From the NCBI GenBank assembly GCA_022575985.1, contig JAKSXM010000137.1, positions 12,852,001-12,916,000 on the forward strand: a DNA stretch of 64,000 nucleotides, read 5' to 3'. How positions within the stretch are numbered: the first letter of the stretch is position 1; each line of letters starts with the position of its first letter. This DNA comes from Anagrus nilaparvatae. Lineage: Eukaryota; Arthropoda; Insecta; Hymenoptera; Mymaridae. The notes beneath the pieces were generated by a model. The model was not told where the DNA came from, ran no database searches, and saw only the letters and a program-made list of their open reading frames with translations. The translations under genes were made by a program, and so were the position numbers. This document shows positions 22,511 to 36,900 of the stretch, one piece after another.

Positions 22511-22664
22511 AGAAAAACGTGAATCTGGTTTGTGCGTTAACCCAAACAACGAGCATAGAAAATATTTACCTACAACAGAAAATTATTCTAAGTCCATTAG
22601 ACCCCTTCCCCCTCTTTTATTGGTGATTTTTTTCAAATACCCCACCCTATGAACATGTTCCATA
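22511..22664 (-). repeat. Family A, short reverse copy
   Basis: 'cgtgaatctggtttgtgcg' at the left end, one core unit 'ttattctaagtccattagac', then 'accccaccctatgaacatg' and 'ttcc' at the right end. The core has shrunk to a single unit. Confidence 0.65.
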
Positions 22665-23154
22665 ATGAAATTTAAAACCATAGATTTACTTCATACCGAT
22701 TAGTCTGGCAGTTATTTCAAAAAGTTGCTTGGTTTTTCGATTACTGATTAAAATTAGTTGCCATTTACCAAAAAAATAAGTCCAAAAATCATAGCTCATA
22801 TCGAGCTCATATAAACACTCTTGAGCGACTTGCGTAATGTATTGAACATATGAAAGAGTTGAACAAAAAAATAATTTTTTTGGGTTTAATACCTCGATAC
22901 TTAAATTGTACTTAATTAATGCTTATTGTAGAAGGTATCGTAATATAAATTTACAAAATACGTTTATTGAAAGCTTAGTACTTAAAAGGTACTTATTGGG
23001 TTTTGGCTGGCTCTAAGCCTAGCACGTATAATTTACTCAGCCTGAAAAAGGGGGCACGTATTTTATGAGTGGAATTATGCGCAGTACCCATACATTTTCT
23101 GCAAGGAAATACTCACGTAGACACTTACTATGCGTGATACACTGAAGAAAAAAT

Positions 23155-24390
23155 CCGGTTGTCACAACCGGAATCCTGGTTATGACAGCCTGAATTTTTT
23201 TTTCTTCTAAACAAAAGGTGACAAATGATATAAAAACTAAAGGAAGGGTGAAAAAAAAATTTTTTCTTTTTCGTCCAAAAATTTTTGTTTAAGCCCCACT
23301 ATGTCACGGTACTCGCATTTTAAATGAGTGAACCTTTTTTTTTTAATTCTATTTACGTAATAAAACATTTAGTCTAGAAGCCGATGTTAGATGCTTGCCC
23401 TTTTTTTGTAAGTTTTACTCAATGCTACTCGTATGTGATAGGTAAGTTTTTCGATACGCTGATTTTAAATTTTTACGTCCCGATCCGAAGATAACAGCCC
23501 TAATACCAAAGTACTGTATTTTTCGGTCATTTTTGAAGGTTATTTGGACATATTTCATAAGAAACATTTCTTATTGTCCTTAAAATGATAAGCAGTATTT
23601 TTTTGAAGTCGTTGAATAAGAATATTAAGGTTTTTGGGCTCACTGATTCCAAATTTTTAAGCCTTGGCCCGAAAAATTTGCCCTATACCGAAAAACCGTA
23701 TTTTTCATCAATTTTTAACATCTTTTTGATCTATTTCATAAAAAACGTTTCTAATTGTTATTAAAATGATAGATAATATGTTTTTGAGGAAGCTGTATAA
23801 GAATATTTAGGCTTTGACCCCGAAAACATTCTCCTAATACCATTTATTGGCATCTATCAGCCCGATATTTCCGTTTTTTCTATATATTCCATAAGATATT
23901 CATCTGTTTCGCATGAAAATACTTGGGCTAAGGCTTTTGAAAAAGTTAATTATGAAGATCACTGTTACGGACACGATAAGAATTGTACCAGTTTTTGATA
24001 TTTCTTGAACTATTTTTTCCGGTTTCCCAGATAGTTATTTTTTATATTAAACTCACTTTTTATTTCATAAAATTTATTTAAAATGCTAGATGCCCATAAA
24101 AGGAATTTGGAGATAGTTTTCAAGGTTTAAACCTTGATATTCTTATTCAGCGCTCTCTAAAATATATTACCTATCAATTGAAGGACAATTAGAGACATTT
24201 TTTATGAAATATCTAAAAAACATTCAAAATTTACCGAAAAATACGGGTTTTCGATATTAGATAAATATTTTATGTAATATTTAGAAAAAGCGCGAAAATT
24301 GGGTCGATAGATGCCCATAAATGCCCATTTTTATATGTAACTCAGAAGGTGTGTTACGCTCTACCCGTTTTTAACTACGGGTAGTACGGT
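23155..24390. repeat. Compound foldback-type repeat region
   Basis: Opens with a perfect hairpin, ccggttgtcacaaccgg (23155-23171), followed by a 21-nt string also found at 54921-54941. Two direct copies of a unit of about 150 bp (about 23514-23660 and 23697-23830; 'tatttcataa', 'gaataagaatatt') are followed by an inverted third copy at about 24120-24250. A second hairpin ctacccg...cgggtag is at 24361-24384. No coding frame was seen. The outer limits are uncertain. Confidence 0.5.
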
Positions 24391-26395
24391 GTGGATATTA
24401 ACTGGAGATCGATTATTTATTGGTTCATTTACCCTAGAACTAAGATGGAAACAGATATTTGGAAGTAATATAACAAAAAGATAAAAAATAAAACACTAAA
24501 AACACTGTAAAAATAAAAATAATGAATAAATTGAGGATTAATAGTTGGTGGCTCAATAAAATATTCTTTGATATTTAAAAAAATAACTTTTTAGTTATGC
24601 TTTAAATAATGAAAATTATTAATTATATGCAAGCTATGCTTATCTAAATTAATTTTTATCAAGGATTTAAGTACAGAAAATAAACAAATTCTAAAAAATT
24701 GAACTACCGGTCTTGAAAATTTAAAATAATTAAAGAAAAAATTTTTCTAAAATTGTCTAGCTTCAACGGAATCAGTTTGAAAAAAGCTAAAGTGATTGTA
24801 ACAATACGTTGTTTGTAAATTGCTTTTAAAGTAGAGTCATGAAAAACCTTGTGAAAAAATACTACTCAATTTTTTAAGGACGAAAAGATTAAGAAATTTT
24901 TCTAATAAAAAATTTGCATTCACATTTTATACAAAACTTTACCAAAATTTCAGTATTTTTTTTTATGTCAATGAATCTCAGTTAAACTCTCTTAGAAATA
25001 AAATCAATATTTGCATACCTTTATTACAAATTATTCTTTTTTTTTTTTTAATTTAATCAAAAATAAAACCAAAAAAACTTCTTTTTTTTTCTTTAAAGGA
25101 ATCGAAATTATAACCACAAATAAAAATTTTGATTATAAAATAAAATAATTTCTCGAATAAAATATTTTTTTTTAAATTTATATTAATTTCTATTATTAAT
25201 AATTATGTAATAACATTTAATTACATGCTTTTTAATTAAAAAAACACAATTAAAAAATTGTTAATTAATACTAAAAAAAAAAAAAATTAAAAAACCAATA
25301 AAATAATTTGTATGCTTAATCGGTACTTACAGTGATATATTAACGAAAATCATAACTGTCTGACAATACATGGAACCAATCTACTTAAAATAAAAGAACC
25401 TTTAATTCAAAATACAAAATTATTATTAAAAAATTTATCAAATCATTTAAATTTCATTATTTCAACAAAAACAACAATAAAATTAATAAACAATCGATTA
25501 TAATAGATTTTACCGGTAAAAAATGACAAATTTTACTTTATTTTTTATGTATTAACTACGAGAACGAAAACGATAGTAATACAAGGGACCATAACGGTTA
25601 CCGCGTGCATATTCTTTCCCCTCTTATATTTATAATACTCTATCCAACTACTACTAACTTTCTGCAAGTATCTGCGCGTTGAAAGCTCGACTTTTTTTTT
25701 GTATTTTAAAAGTTTAGTACATTTAAGATATTTATTTATTTATTTACTTATGTAATTTTAAATTTATTTGTTTTTAAATAATGTTCTTAAAAGTTTTAAA
25801 ATTAGGATATTTATATTGTTTATATTTATTTAAAATTATAGTATGTTTTTCAAAAATTTTTTTTTTTGTAGGATTTTTCTTGATAATATATTTTACCCAC
25901 GAAATTTGCTTATTTTTTTATGAGAAATAAAAACAAGAAGGTTAATTTCTATATCATTTGATTCCTGACAGATTGTGGGTAACCTAATGATTAACTGTTC
26001 AAATGGTGAAAGGTGGCGTCACCGGAAAGCTTGCATGTCATGTGAGAGATGGATCCTGCAGTTCATGAAACTTTTTTAAATGGTATTTAATATCTTAGAT
26101 GCAAGTACTTTTTGAAATTGGTACAAAGAATTATACCTCAACAGGAGTCTTGATGTAGTATACCAAAGTGTTGGCTAGTTATTTTGTTAATTGTCAGTAA
26201 GAATCTGACATACATCTTATAAAATATTTGCTAGCCTTGGTCCCATTTGTGATTTCAGCAGCACTTTTCATAGAAAATGGAATTTTCAAGCGGCTTTCAA
26301 GCTGTTGAACATTTCAAAACCTCTGCTTTTGATATTACTACTCTGGAACTTAGGACTTACCAATGTCTTCTGTTTATGTAAGCTAATACACATTT
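24391..26395. other. Non-coding sequence with a GC-richer islet
   Basis: AT-rich except about 25570-25690 ('gggaccataacggttaccgcg', in part) and about 25965-26360, where composition is near balanced. Neither patch has an open frame I can recognise. The first could be a promoter or 5' UTR exon of one of the receptor genes, but nothing proves this. Confidence 0.35.
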
Positions 26396-26590
26396 TATAG
26401 TCAGCGACAAGAAAGCACGTATTTCCTGGACTTTATGCTTCCGGCAAAGATGTGTTTTCTTGGTATTGACGGAGAAAAATAATATGCTATCCTTGGTAAT
26501 AAAAAAAAATGTCCCAAATCGCAGTTTACCCACCAAGGCGAGCCAAGAGCCAATTTACCTATGATTTGTTCCATTTTTTATTTTTCTCGC
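26396..26590. repeat. Degenerate copy of the 52779-52997 hairpin family
   Basis: Matches in order: 'aaagatgtgttttctt', 'gtcccaaatcgcagtttac', 'tttgttccattttttattttt'. It is diverged. Confidence 0.45.
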
Positions 26591-28791
26591 CATGTGTCGT
26601 AATGTACTCCCCATGAACTTCAGTAGGAATAAACATTAAATAAGCCCAACATCAATAAAATTCATCTAGTTAGTTAAAAATTTAATAAAATTGGTAATTT
26701 CCAATCAAAATGTAACTTTCAGCCAATATTATTAAAAATTTAACCAATATAGCCTTGGAATTACAATTTATATAAATCAATAACTTAATTTTATTAAACT
26801 TGGTAGGCAAGTCAAAATTCAGTGTCTTTTGAAATTTTCCATATTCTAGAATTCAAGTAAATCCGAATCTTTCTCAAAAAATCACCTTTAATAACTTAAA
26901 AAATAGCCTAAATTAAAAAATTTTTTTACTTTCTGCAATTTTTTACCATTACTAAACTTTTAATTATTGAAAATTATTTAATTATTAATTTTATTTAATT
27001 TAATAATTAAAACAATTAAAATAATAATTTATAAAACATAATATTTACTGATTCATTTTAATAAAGGCTTTAAATTTGTAGTAAATTTTAAAAAACATTA
27101 AAATTTAATATTTATAAAATAATCTATTAAAATCCACTTTAAAAACTTTTTAACTAAAATTTTTTGAATTTTAAGCTCATTTTATTAACAAGTTTTTGAT
27201 TTTAAATTAGCTTATTGTAAGTTTAAAATTATGCGAGAAGTTTAAATAATAATTTATGAACATTTGTAAAAATTAATTTTTTGTTATGCTTTGTGATTTA
27301 ATAAAAAAATTTATGGTAATCAGTAAAAATAATAATGTCGTAGTTTATGATGAAAATTATTTTTGCTTAAAATTATTACTTAAAAACTTAAGAAAAATAG
27401 AAATAAATAAAACGTAAAAATTTTAAATATTTAATACAAGATTTTGTAATTCCAAAATCTAATGAGTGAAAATATAAGATTTATTTCATTATGGCTCCTT
27501 ATGAACTTTCAGTTAATAAAGGTATTGTTATTTAATGCTCTATTTTGAAGATATATTTTATTTTTATCTGTTAATTCAAATTAACAAAATAGGAACTTAG
27601 GTACCCTCGGGATATGATTCAATATTAATGAAAAAATAAAAAAATTTTTATAACACTCCTTTTTCTAAAAATTTTGAATTTTCAAGTGATCAGACTCAAT
27701 ATGATGATCAGACAATACCTTAAAAAAATTTTTGATTATTTTTCATTATTTTGTCTTTCATTGTAAACACATGTACAGATTCTAAAAAAAGAAAAAAAAT
27801 ATTACTAACAAGTAAACGAGAACTTTTGAACTTCAAAAAAGGAAAAAAAAACATGTTATGAATGAATGAAGCTTTGATGAAGTAGGCTAGCAAAAAAAAA
27901 ATAAGACTTATTCGTTCGTCGTTCTGATTTTTGCATCAAAGCATAAAACAAGTATCAAATCAATGATTCAAGTTATAGAATCGATATTTTCAATTAAAAT
28001 AAATTCAATTTTCGATATCATAATAATAATAATTAAAAATATTTTTTTTTATTACACCAATAAGTTTGTCATTTAGTTTATTATTGTAATGGTTTGAGAT
28101 ATTATAAAAAGGCATATCTTTTTTTTCTCGAGTTTTTTTTTCGATGATTGAGGAAACTTTGATATAAAACCTTTAGAGACTCTTTATAAAGAAAGAAGTA
28201 ATTATTTGTTAACGAAGCATTTACGAATTCTATTTTATATATATATAGATGGTTCCTGTTTTAAGAAAAAAATTTATTTTATAAAGATAGAATAAACTTT
28301 TTTTTTTAAATTGGATTTATTTTATTTTTCCTTTGCTATAGCTAAGATATAATAGTATTATTTTGGAAAATAGTAATAAAATTTCAAGAATACAGTTACT
28401 TTTTTTTTAAATTAAATTAAAATAGGTAAAAAAATTGAATCAATTTTTACAAAGTAAAATTAAATTTATAAAACTTTTGTAAACTAGCTTCAAGTCTTAA
28501 TTGACTGCAATATAAAAATATTTTTTTGGATACATATTATTTCATTTAAGAAAATTCAATCATAAAGTTGACTTACGCAACTCAATTAAAAGCAGCCTGC
28601 ATGCCCATATATAATATTGCTTTGTGCTGCGTCGTTTCAAAAATTATCAAAAAATTGTAGAATGTTCCAAATGCTAAACAAAAATGCAAAATTACCTCAA
28701 GCAACACAAATACAAAACCCAAATCTATGTAAACATTACTGCTCTAACCCCTGCATTGGCAAAAATACATGAGGGGCAGTCACGTAAGCTA
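26591..28791. other. AT-rich non-coding sequence
   Basis: No gene or recognised repeat over 2.2 kb; long homopolymer A/T runs. Confidence 0.45.
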
Positions 28792-29045
28792 TTAACATGG
28801 AACATGTTTATAGGGAGGGGGTATTTCAGAACTTGAAAATTAAGGGGGGGGGGGGTTGGTCAAATTTGTCCTAATTAAGGGGGGTGGTCAAATTTGTCCT
28901 ATTTAAGGGGGTAGTAAAATTTATCTTATTTAAGAGGGGTGGTTAAATTTGTCCTACTTAAGAGGGGGGGTCAAATTTGTCCTATCTAAGGGGGGTGGTC
29001 AAATTTGTTCTATTTAAAAGGGGGAGTCAAATTTGTCGTATTTAA
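28792..29045 (+). repeat. Family A left end with expanded minisatellite
   Basis: Left end 'taacatggaacatgtttata' followed from about 28848 by six or seven tandem units of 'aaggggggtggtcaaatttg' plus 'tcctattt' (period about 30-35 bp), slightly diverged. The usual core and right end of family A are absent. The 85-codon + frame starting at 29005 begins in this array and is not a gene. Confidence 0.7.
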
Positions 29046-30427
29046 GAAAAAACGCATTTGCAAAAAATTAAATTCACTTGCAGTAACTAAAAATCCACTT
29101 GTTGCAAAACTGACGAAAATCTTCAATTACAACTATTTAACAGTGTACAATAAAATGTCGATTAAAAATCAATGTATCATAAAATTAAATTTCTTGTACT
29201 TGATATACCGAGCGAGTTCTCCTTATATGCGAATTTTCTCTTATTTTATAAGATGTCGCTAAATTCACCAAATTTTCTAATAAAATCATAAAGATTCTAA
29301 ATTTTTAAAATTACAAAATCAAAAATCAGAATCAGAATACAATTTTAACAAATTAAAATTAATTTTAGACTAATAAACTAAATTTTTAGATAATTTAATT
29401 AATATTTTTATAAAATTCAAGAAAATATAAAATGAAGCATGCGCAGTAATAATTAATATTTGCGCAAGTATATCCTATATTCTATCTTACTCTAGATGCA
29501 TACATTTTTTTCATTCAGGGGTTATCTGTACTTATAGTTATAATAAAACAGCATCCCTTTGAATTAAAAAAGAATAAAAAACAAAAAAAAATTTTTTTCT
29601 TTTGTCATTGAGAAGGATAGAAAAAAATATAAAATTACCTATAATATTTAATTTAATAGTTTTTTTTTCTCTTTTCTTTTTAAACGATACAGAAGATGAA
29701 AATCGGCGCGCGTTCATATTACTTTAGGGCTTACATACTAGGTTTTTATTATCAAATGCATTTTTTAGCTTCTTTATTACTCATGTAATATTTACTAAAA
29801 TTGTAAATTTACAAAATTTTTAGAAAATTAGTTATTTTGATAAATATTGTGATTTTTTTTGGGTTTATTTTTAGTGCTTTATGTATGAAAAAGTGTATTA
29901 ATTATCTGTAAAAATTTAAAATTAATAAAAAATGTGTGTTCAGTTAAACAACAATTTAATATTTAAAAGGACTAATTTCGAATATTATTACATAAACAAC
30001 GGTTAAATAAAATGAAAGTGAAATAAAAAATGAAAAAAAAATTCAAAAAAATAATCAATTAATTTGTGTTTTTATTTACACATACTAAATAAAAGAAATT
30101 TATTGTTAATAAAAGGATTTTAATAACTAATAAAAAAAATAAAAGACATGCGCAAGGATACAAAAAAAGTACGAAAAGACATGAAAGCTAAAAAAAAGTT
30201 ACTTTCAAAAAATAATAAATTATTTATTAAATTTTATAAAATAATAATTAAAAAAAATGTATTTGTTAAAAAAATATCGAAAACGATTAAAAATGAAGTT
30301 AATGTTAGTGTTAAAAGTGATGGTGGTAATTTTTTTATTAATTTAACTGACAATAATGATAGATTATAAATATTTTTGTTGAAAATTAATTTTTTTTTTT
30401 TTTTTTTTAAGACATTAATTTAATATA
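29046..30427 (+). other. Upstream region of Lcch3
   Basis: AT-rich. Contains two GC-richer specks, 29430-29500 ('gcatgcgcagtaa', 'tttgcgcaagta') and 29695-29740 ('aaaatcggcgcgcgttcat'), that could mark a promoter or 5' UTR; no TATA box or initiator can be assigned. A lysine-rich 73-codon frame (30148-30369) ends 58 bp before the Lcch3 ATG; it is most likely chance, or an upstream ORF if transcribed. Confidence 0.35.
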
Positions 30428-30504
30428 ATGATGAAAAACATTGTAGGATTACTTTTAATAGTAATTATTTTAATTGTGGCTGATTTTTCACAACGTGCAA
30501 CTTG
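30428..30504 (+). CDS. Lcch3: Lcch3 exon 1: signal peptide
   Basis: Encodes [20 protein letters not shown] and a few more residues, a typical hydrophobic leader. Ends TTG|GTAAGA, phase 2. The exon is placed by its leader-like content, strong donor and correct phase into exon 2. An alternative first exon cannot be excluded. Confidence 0.8.
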
Positions 30505-33500
30505 GTAAGATTTTTTATGTTTAAATTATTAATTTTAGTTGATTTATTTATTCAAATACCGGTTTTATGTCGAATTAAAATATTTTTAATATTTGGAAAT
30601 TATTTTTCTATCAAACGATTTTTTAAATTTTGCATAAAAATTATCTAAGTACCAATAATTTCGTCAAAAATTTAAATTTACTAAACTGCCAAATTTAAAA
30701 ATTATTATTTTTTATCATTTTATTCACAAATGATTCATTTTATGGATAAATTAGCTGTGATTGTTAAATTTTATTGCTTAAGCCATTACTTAAACATTCA
30801 AGCAAATTCTTAAAAATGAATGGAAATCATATTAAAATTCTATAGCCTTATAATTAAAGCTTCTCTAATTTCAAAGTTTTCTTGGAAATTTTATGACTGG
30901 ATCTTATATTTAAAATAATAAATTCAATTTACAAATTATAAAAAATCAGGTCAAAAATATATAAATGATTTTTACATTAATTTTTTTATTTGATAAAAGT
31001 TGATGCTGTAATTTAGTTATTAGTTTACATACAATTTAACATGCGTCAAACAAATTTATTTTGACAAGCCTTGAATCTAATTGGCAATGCATCCCGAACA
31101 TGCACAATTATTTCCTAAATATATCGTAAACTATTAGAATAAAAATAGGGTATATTGAAAATAGCTAAGACACTTATTCACAGTTAACGAATACATGAGT
31201 ATTTTTAAAGCCGTAAAAAAGTTAAAATATACAGTTTTTTGGACTTGAAATTAGTACAAATCAATTCGTATACGAGCATTTTTTCTATAAAATCATATTT
31301 TATATGAACTAAAAATGAAAAAAAAAGAAATTTGACTAGAACATATTTTTTAACTTAGACCCTATAAAAAGCGAAAAATAGACACCAAGTTGGAACCAAA
31401 ACGTGAACACCAGCGGAAACCAAAAAAATTTAAACCGCCTTTTTTCTCAGTTACTAAAAATTTTGAAAATTTATTTTTTGTTCGCAAAAATTAAAAAATT
31501 CACAGAGAATTCGAATTGCCAGAAGAAATATACCTTAAAAAAAAAAAAGATTTTGAATTTACGATAAAAATTCATCCAATTATCGTCTAATTAAGATTTG
31601 GTAAGATTTCGCCTTGAAAACTTATAAAATTTTGTTCAAATAAGACTGTTTCTGCAATTTCTGCTGATTTCTTGACTCCAGTTGCTCTTTTAGTTCCTGA
31701 TATTTTCACAGTTTTTGCTTTTGCTGTTTTTTGGTGCCTTTTGTCTTTGCTGTTCTTTTATAGTAAAACTTTGTTTTTGCCATTTGTGTTGCATTTCAGA
31801 TTGATCATTTTTGCTACAGAACTCGTTTGACTTTTTCGCAGTGAACACATATTAGGTCTTTGCGAATTTTCTTTTTTATAACTAAATATTATTTAGCTGT
31901 TTATTTATCAGTGTCAGCAGTTCTATCACCATTCATAATAATCAAACTCCCTTTTAATTGTCATACTGATGTCCTTTTTTAAACTATTAAAGCAGGGTAC
32001 TCCATTTCACTGATTGATGCCTCTATTAGGCCAAATACTCCAGTCAAATCACGGTTTTGGATGTATATTTTGTTATTCAACCTGTAATTGTATAATTAGT
32101 ATTTAGGAGATTCAGACCTGCAGCAGTTCTTAACGAAGGATTCAACCTGGGAGCGGAGGAGCTGGATTTCGAAGTCCATTTCCCCCCCCCCCCCTCCCTA
32201 AAAACGTCACTTTTTCACGCCTCCTCCCCCAGCTTCCCAGCTAGACATTTTCAAATACCCCTCCCAATGAACCATGTTAAAAAAATAAATAAATAACGAC
32301 CCATATCGTAGTTGTAATCAAATTAGCTTCGCCTCAAATGGTATTAATCCATTATTATATTTTTATACTTTTGTAGTCATGAGTTATAAAAAAAAATCAA
32401 TCAAGTGAAAATAGAAAAAAAAACTTAATTTTATGCTAATTGAATTTTAAACAATTTTAAATTTTAACAAAATAATTATATTTTTCGAAAACATGAAATA
32501 TTAAAAAACTGAAAATTTTAATTGAGAATTAACCATATAATAATTTTCATCATTAAAAACTTTTTGCAGTAACAACAATAAATAGCGAACAGAAAATAAA
32601 TATTAAATTTAGTAAAAACATGCAACTGAAAGTTTGCAGTTTTATACAAGTTATTGTACTTTAATTTATTTTATTTATTTAATTTTTTTTTCTTGCAAAA
32701 TAAGTACGTAATGTCAATAACCACTTAAAATTCTTGTGGAATAATTTATTTTAAATTTTATTTACATTTAATTTTTAAAAGTGTGTACTTACTACTTATA
32801 AATTTATAAAAAGTAGTAATTAGATTAAATTACCTATATGTAAAAATAAAATAAAAAGTTTAATGTAATTATTTATAATTACGTATTAATAATGAATAAA
32901 ACTTGGAGTAATTTAAGATTTGTTTTCATTTTTATATTTTACATTTACAATTAGTTATTAAGTATTTTTAAATGATGAAGAATTGTAATAAAATTATAAT
33001 TATAGAGAATTTTTAATATATTTGCTTTTAATATTGTACTTGAGTTTTAAGACAATGTTTTAAGACTTAAGTTGAGTTTTTGGATCAAAAACCCAAAGCC
33101 TAAATAAAAAAAACTTATAACTGGTTTGTGTTTTCACACAACCAGCGATCATGGAACATGTTCACTTTAACATTTTTAACATATACTCCCTGATTATTAT
33201 CTAAGTCCTAGAACTGAAATTATAATAAGTCCGTAAATAAAAAATATCCGGTTATCCGTGAACCTAAAGTATTCTAAGTTCTTGTTCTTATCAGGTCCTG
33301 ATCAGGCCCTGACTACCATTTCCAATTATTAAAAGCCCCTAAATCGAAAATATTCTAAGTCCATTTCACCCAATTTCACCCCTCCCTGAAAACTTCGCTT
33401 TTCCACCCCCCTCCCTTAAAAACGTCTTTTTTTAACCTCCCCCCTGCCGTGCCTGACTTTTTCAAATACCCCATCCAATGAACATGTTCCATGTTAAAAT

Positions 33501-33943
33501 ACCTTACCAACTAGCTGGCACTAAGGTTCCTCAAACAATGAGCTTAATACTTCAATATGCCACAGATATCACCAATTTTATTATAAGCATGCAATCATAC
33601 ATACATTACTATTAATTTTTAAGTTTTTTTTATTGATCAAAAATTTTGAAACAAACTTTCAAAAAATTAATTATCAAATTCGAGATATCGAGTAAAAACC
33701 ATATTTTCAAATATAAGTACTTTCATGGAATTAAATGAAGTATTACCCCCCCAAAAAAAAAATATTGCAGTTTTTTTAATTTTTTTTTTTTTTAATTTTG
33801 AGAAGAAGATTTTGAAAAAATTCGGTATCAGATCCAAAAAATTACTATAAACGAACTTTCTAAAACTAGTACTCTTATAGAAATAAATTTAAAAAAAATT
33901 GGGTCTTAATTTCATAATGGTTGTGAAATTTCACGGGTTACAT

Positions 33944-33981
<38 letters not shown>

Positions 33982-36900
33982 TTTTTTTAAAAACCGGTTT
34001 TTTAGCTTCCTGAGGTCCCAAAACGTGCTTAAATGCCAAAAAATCAAAAATCAAAATTTGATCCATCACAAAGGTTCCTCATTGAGGAACCAAAAATATA
34101 AAATCAAATATCGCTGATGTTTCAAGATAAAATATTCATTATAAATATTAAATATTAAAATATTCATAAAATATTCATAAAATATTCATTCCCAAAATTA
34201 AGAAAAGGTTATATTCTTGCCAGATTTGTGCCAAAAATAGCAAATAATAATTCATATAATTTTTATTTTCATGTCTTCTAAACATTCAAAGAATTTTCTT
34301 TTAATTTGATTTTGCTCCTGCGGTGTATAAAAAATTATATAAAAAATTCTAAAGTAGTCGTAATTTAGAATACCACGAACTACTTAGTACTTAATAAATT
34401 AACCTCAACTAAACTTACAAATATAATAATTCTTTATTTTGTTACAATTTAAACATTAAGAAAGCCGATTATTGTTGTTGATGCAAAGTAAAGTTTATTT
34501 CTATCAAACTTATAGTCCGAAAGAAGTTTTGCAGTACTATTATTTCTTATAAACAAAGGAAAGTAACTTATATAAACTAAATAATACTTGTCACTTTTTG
34601 GAATAAAAAATGGATTTATTTTAAACTTACACTTTAATAATTATGTGCATTATTAAAGGAGAAACAGGTTCCATGATTACTTATTTAAAAAAATCCTTAC
34701 AACCGGTTTGTGAACTCACAAACAACGAAAAATGGAACATGTTTTAATCCCTACATCTGGATTATTTTATGTCCCTAAACTTGAATTGTTCTAAGTCTCT
34801 AAACTTAAATCATTCTAAGTACCTAAATCGAAATTATTCTAAGTTTATTCGCCCCCCCCCCCCAAATGATGTGCTTGAAGTACCTTCATACCTAAAAAAA
34901 TATTCCATATCAAAAAATTACTATTCGATGAACCGTAATTTATGGTATTCGTTTTTTACGCCTGAAAATAGCCATTATACTAAAAAGTTAGAAAAAGCAC
35001 TCTTTCTACTTTTCTGTTCTTTTTATGTAAAATATAGTATCGGTGACCTTTTCAAGCTAAAATTTAGTTTATTATTAATTATTACATACAATTTTACAAT
35101 ATTTTTATTAAAAATTTAATTAATTTTACTTGTGAGCTTTAAGACTCATATCTCGAGTGAGTGTGATTTAAATCTGGGCTAAATTTTTATTTATTTTCTG
35201 CTTTTCGATTAAATTATTAACAACCAATGCCTATTGCAAATTACAGTTTTAAACTTTTAAGAAATCGTGAGATGTTTTAAAAACAGCGTTGATTTGGAAT
35301 TATTACATTTTACAATTTTTACATTTTCATGTAGTCACCTTGTATAAAAATTTATTTTATTGGTTAATAAACTATAATTAGTTATCAAACCGTAATACCT
35401 TTATAATTATGCCGGAAAATTTTTTCCTTAGTTGTTTTTTAAATAAAAATTAATTTATAATATTTTCCAATCAATATTTTCGTATGCCCAAAATATAAAC
35501 AGAGTGAACTCGGTTACGGGAAATTCGATTTTTACACAGGGTGACAACATTAAAAGGTAAAATGTAATAATTCCAAATCAACGCTGATGGTTAAAAAAAA
35601 CTTTTACCGATGTTTAAAAAAAATTTTTCTAATATACTTCTTTTTTTTTCAGTTATTTACACGGAGATTTGTCTGAAGTATCTGATAGGTTAGACAATGT
35701 TACTCAAACAATATCCAGGATACTTCATGGTTACGATATACGATTAAGGCCAAATTTTGGAGGTAAATATTTTTTGAACTATCTATTTTAAAAGAGAATA
35801 TATTCTCAATATATTGTAAATATATTCTCAATATATTATCAATATATTATCAATATATTGTTTATGTTTTATTTAACCTAAAAACTAAAAAAACATAATT
35901 TTTAGGTTATATAAAATATAAACAATATATTGATAATATATTGAGAATATATTTACAATATATTTCAAAAACAATATATTGAAAATATATTCTCTTTTTT
36001 ACTTGGGATTATTAATAGTGGGTTTTTGAAGAAATTTGTAAAAAATCTAATTCTGTATATCACTACCAGTCACTACATAATTGCTATCGATGCGAGTATC
36101 GACGTAATGGTAAATTTGAGGAAAAATTTTACAAAAAGAGTAAAAATTCAAAATGAAAATAACTACAATAACTAAGAAGAAAATCAATACCTTTTTCACT
36201 TCTAAATTTTTTTTCTTCATTTTGACTCCTGTTTTATTTTAATGTTTATAATATCGTATCAATTAATAATTATCTTCATAATATAATCTTCATCATTTAA
36301 TTGATAGTTTATTAAACTTATTATATTTATCCATTGACTTAACATGTCAATTTATTAAATTACACGTTATTTTTATTTAAAAATAAATTTTAAATCTCGC
36401 TTAATAGCATGTAGTGATCGATCATATTATAAAATTTAAAAAAAAAGCATAAATATTAAAGTTCAAATAAAAATGTGAATGAACTTTTGAAGATATATTG
36501 GATTGTTTTAGGTATACAAATAAAAATATTTTTGGCAAATTTCCAGAGTTTAAGAGCCTATTAAAGATGTTAATTCTTTTATTTTTATTCAAGTTATATT
36601 ACTTATATGAATATAAAATTAATAATTATTTATGTGGCCATTCTTAGATTCGTCAAATTTGACTTGCATAATTAATATAAATTAATTAAATAACTTGGTG
36701 ACTTTGACTTCAATTTCTTATTAATTTATGTATTGGTACTTTTTAGAAATATGTTGAAAATTTTATAGGAAAAATTACTTTATAAGTACAATATGCTATA
36801 TGAGATCATTAAATACTTACTTCTTTTGTTTATTGCATAATATTTTATGCGTATTATACTTTTTGCACATATACACTGGATGGTAGGAAATAAGCTAGAG

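Noticed and set aside
28848..29045. Possible CRISPR array
   Set aside because: Units are contiguous, diverged and without unique spacers, in a eukaryotic context; a minisatellite explains it.
30148..30369. Lysine-rich 73-codon frame before Lcch3
   Set aside because: Low-complexity Lys/Asn/Ile composition expected in A-rich sequence; no domain, and no evidence of translation.
34769..35119. 116-codon + frame
   Set aside because: Its start is the translation of family A core units (repeated SLNLN-type text) and a poly-C run; the rest is chance-like.
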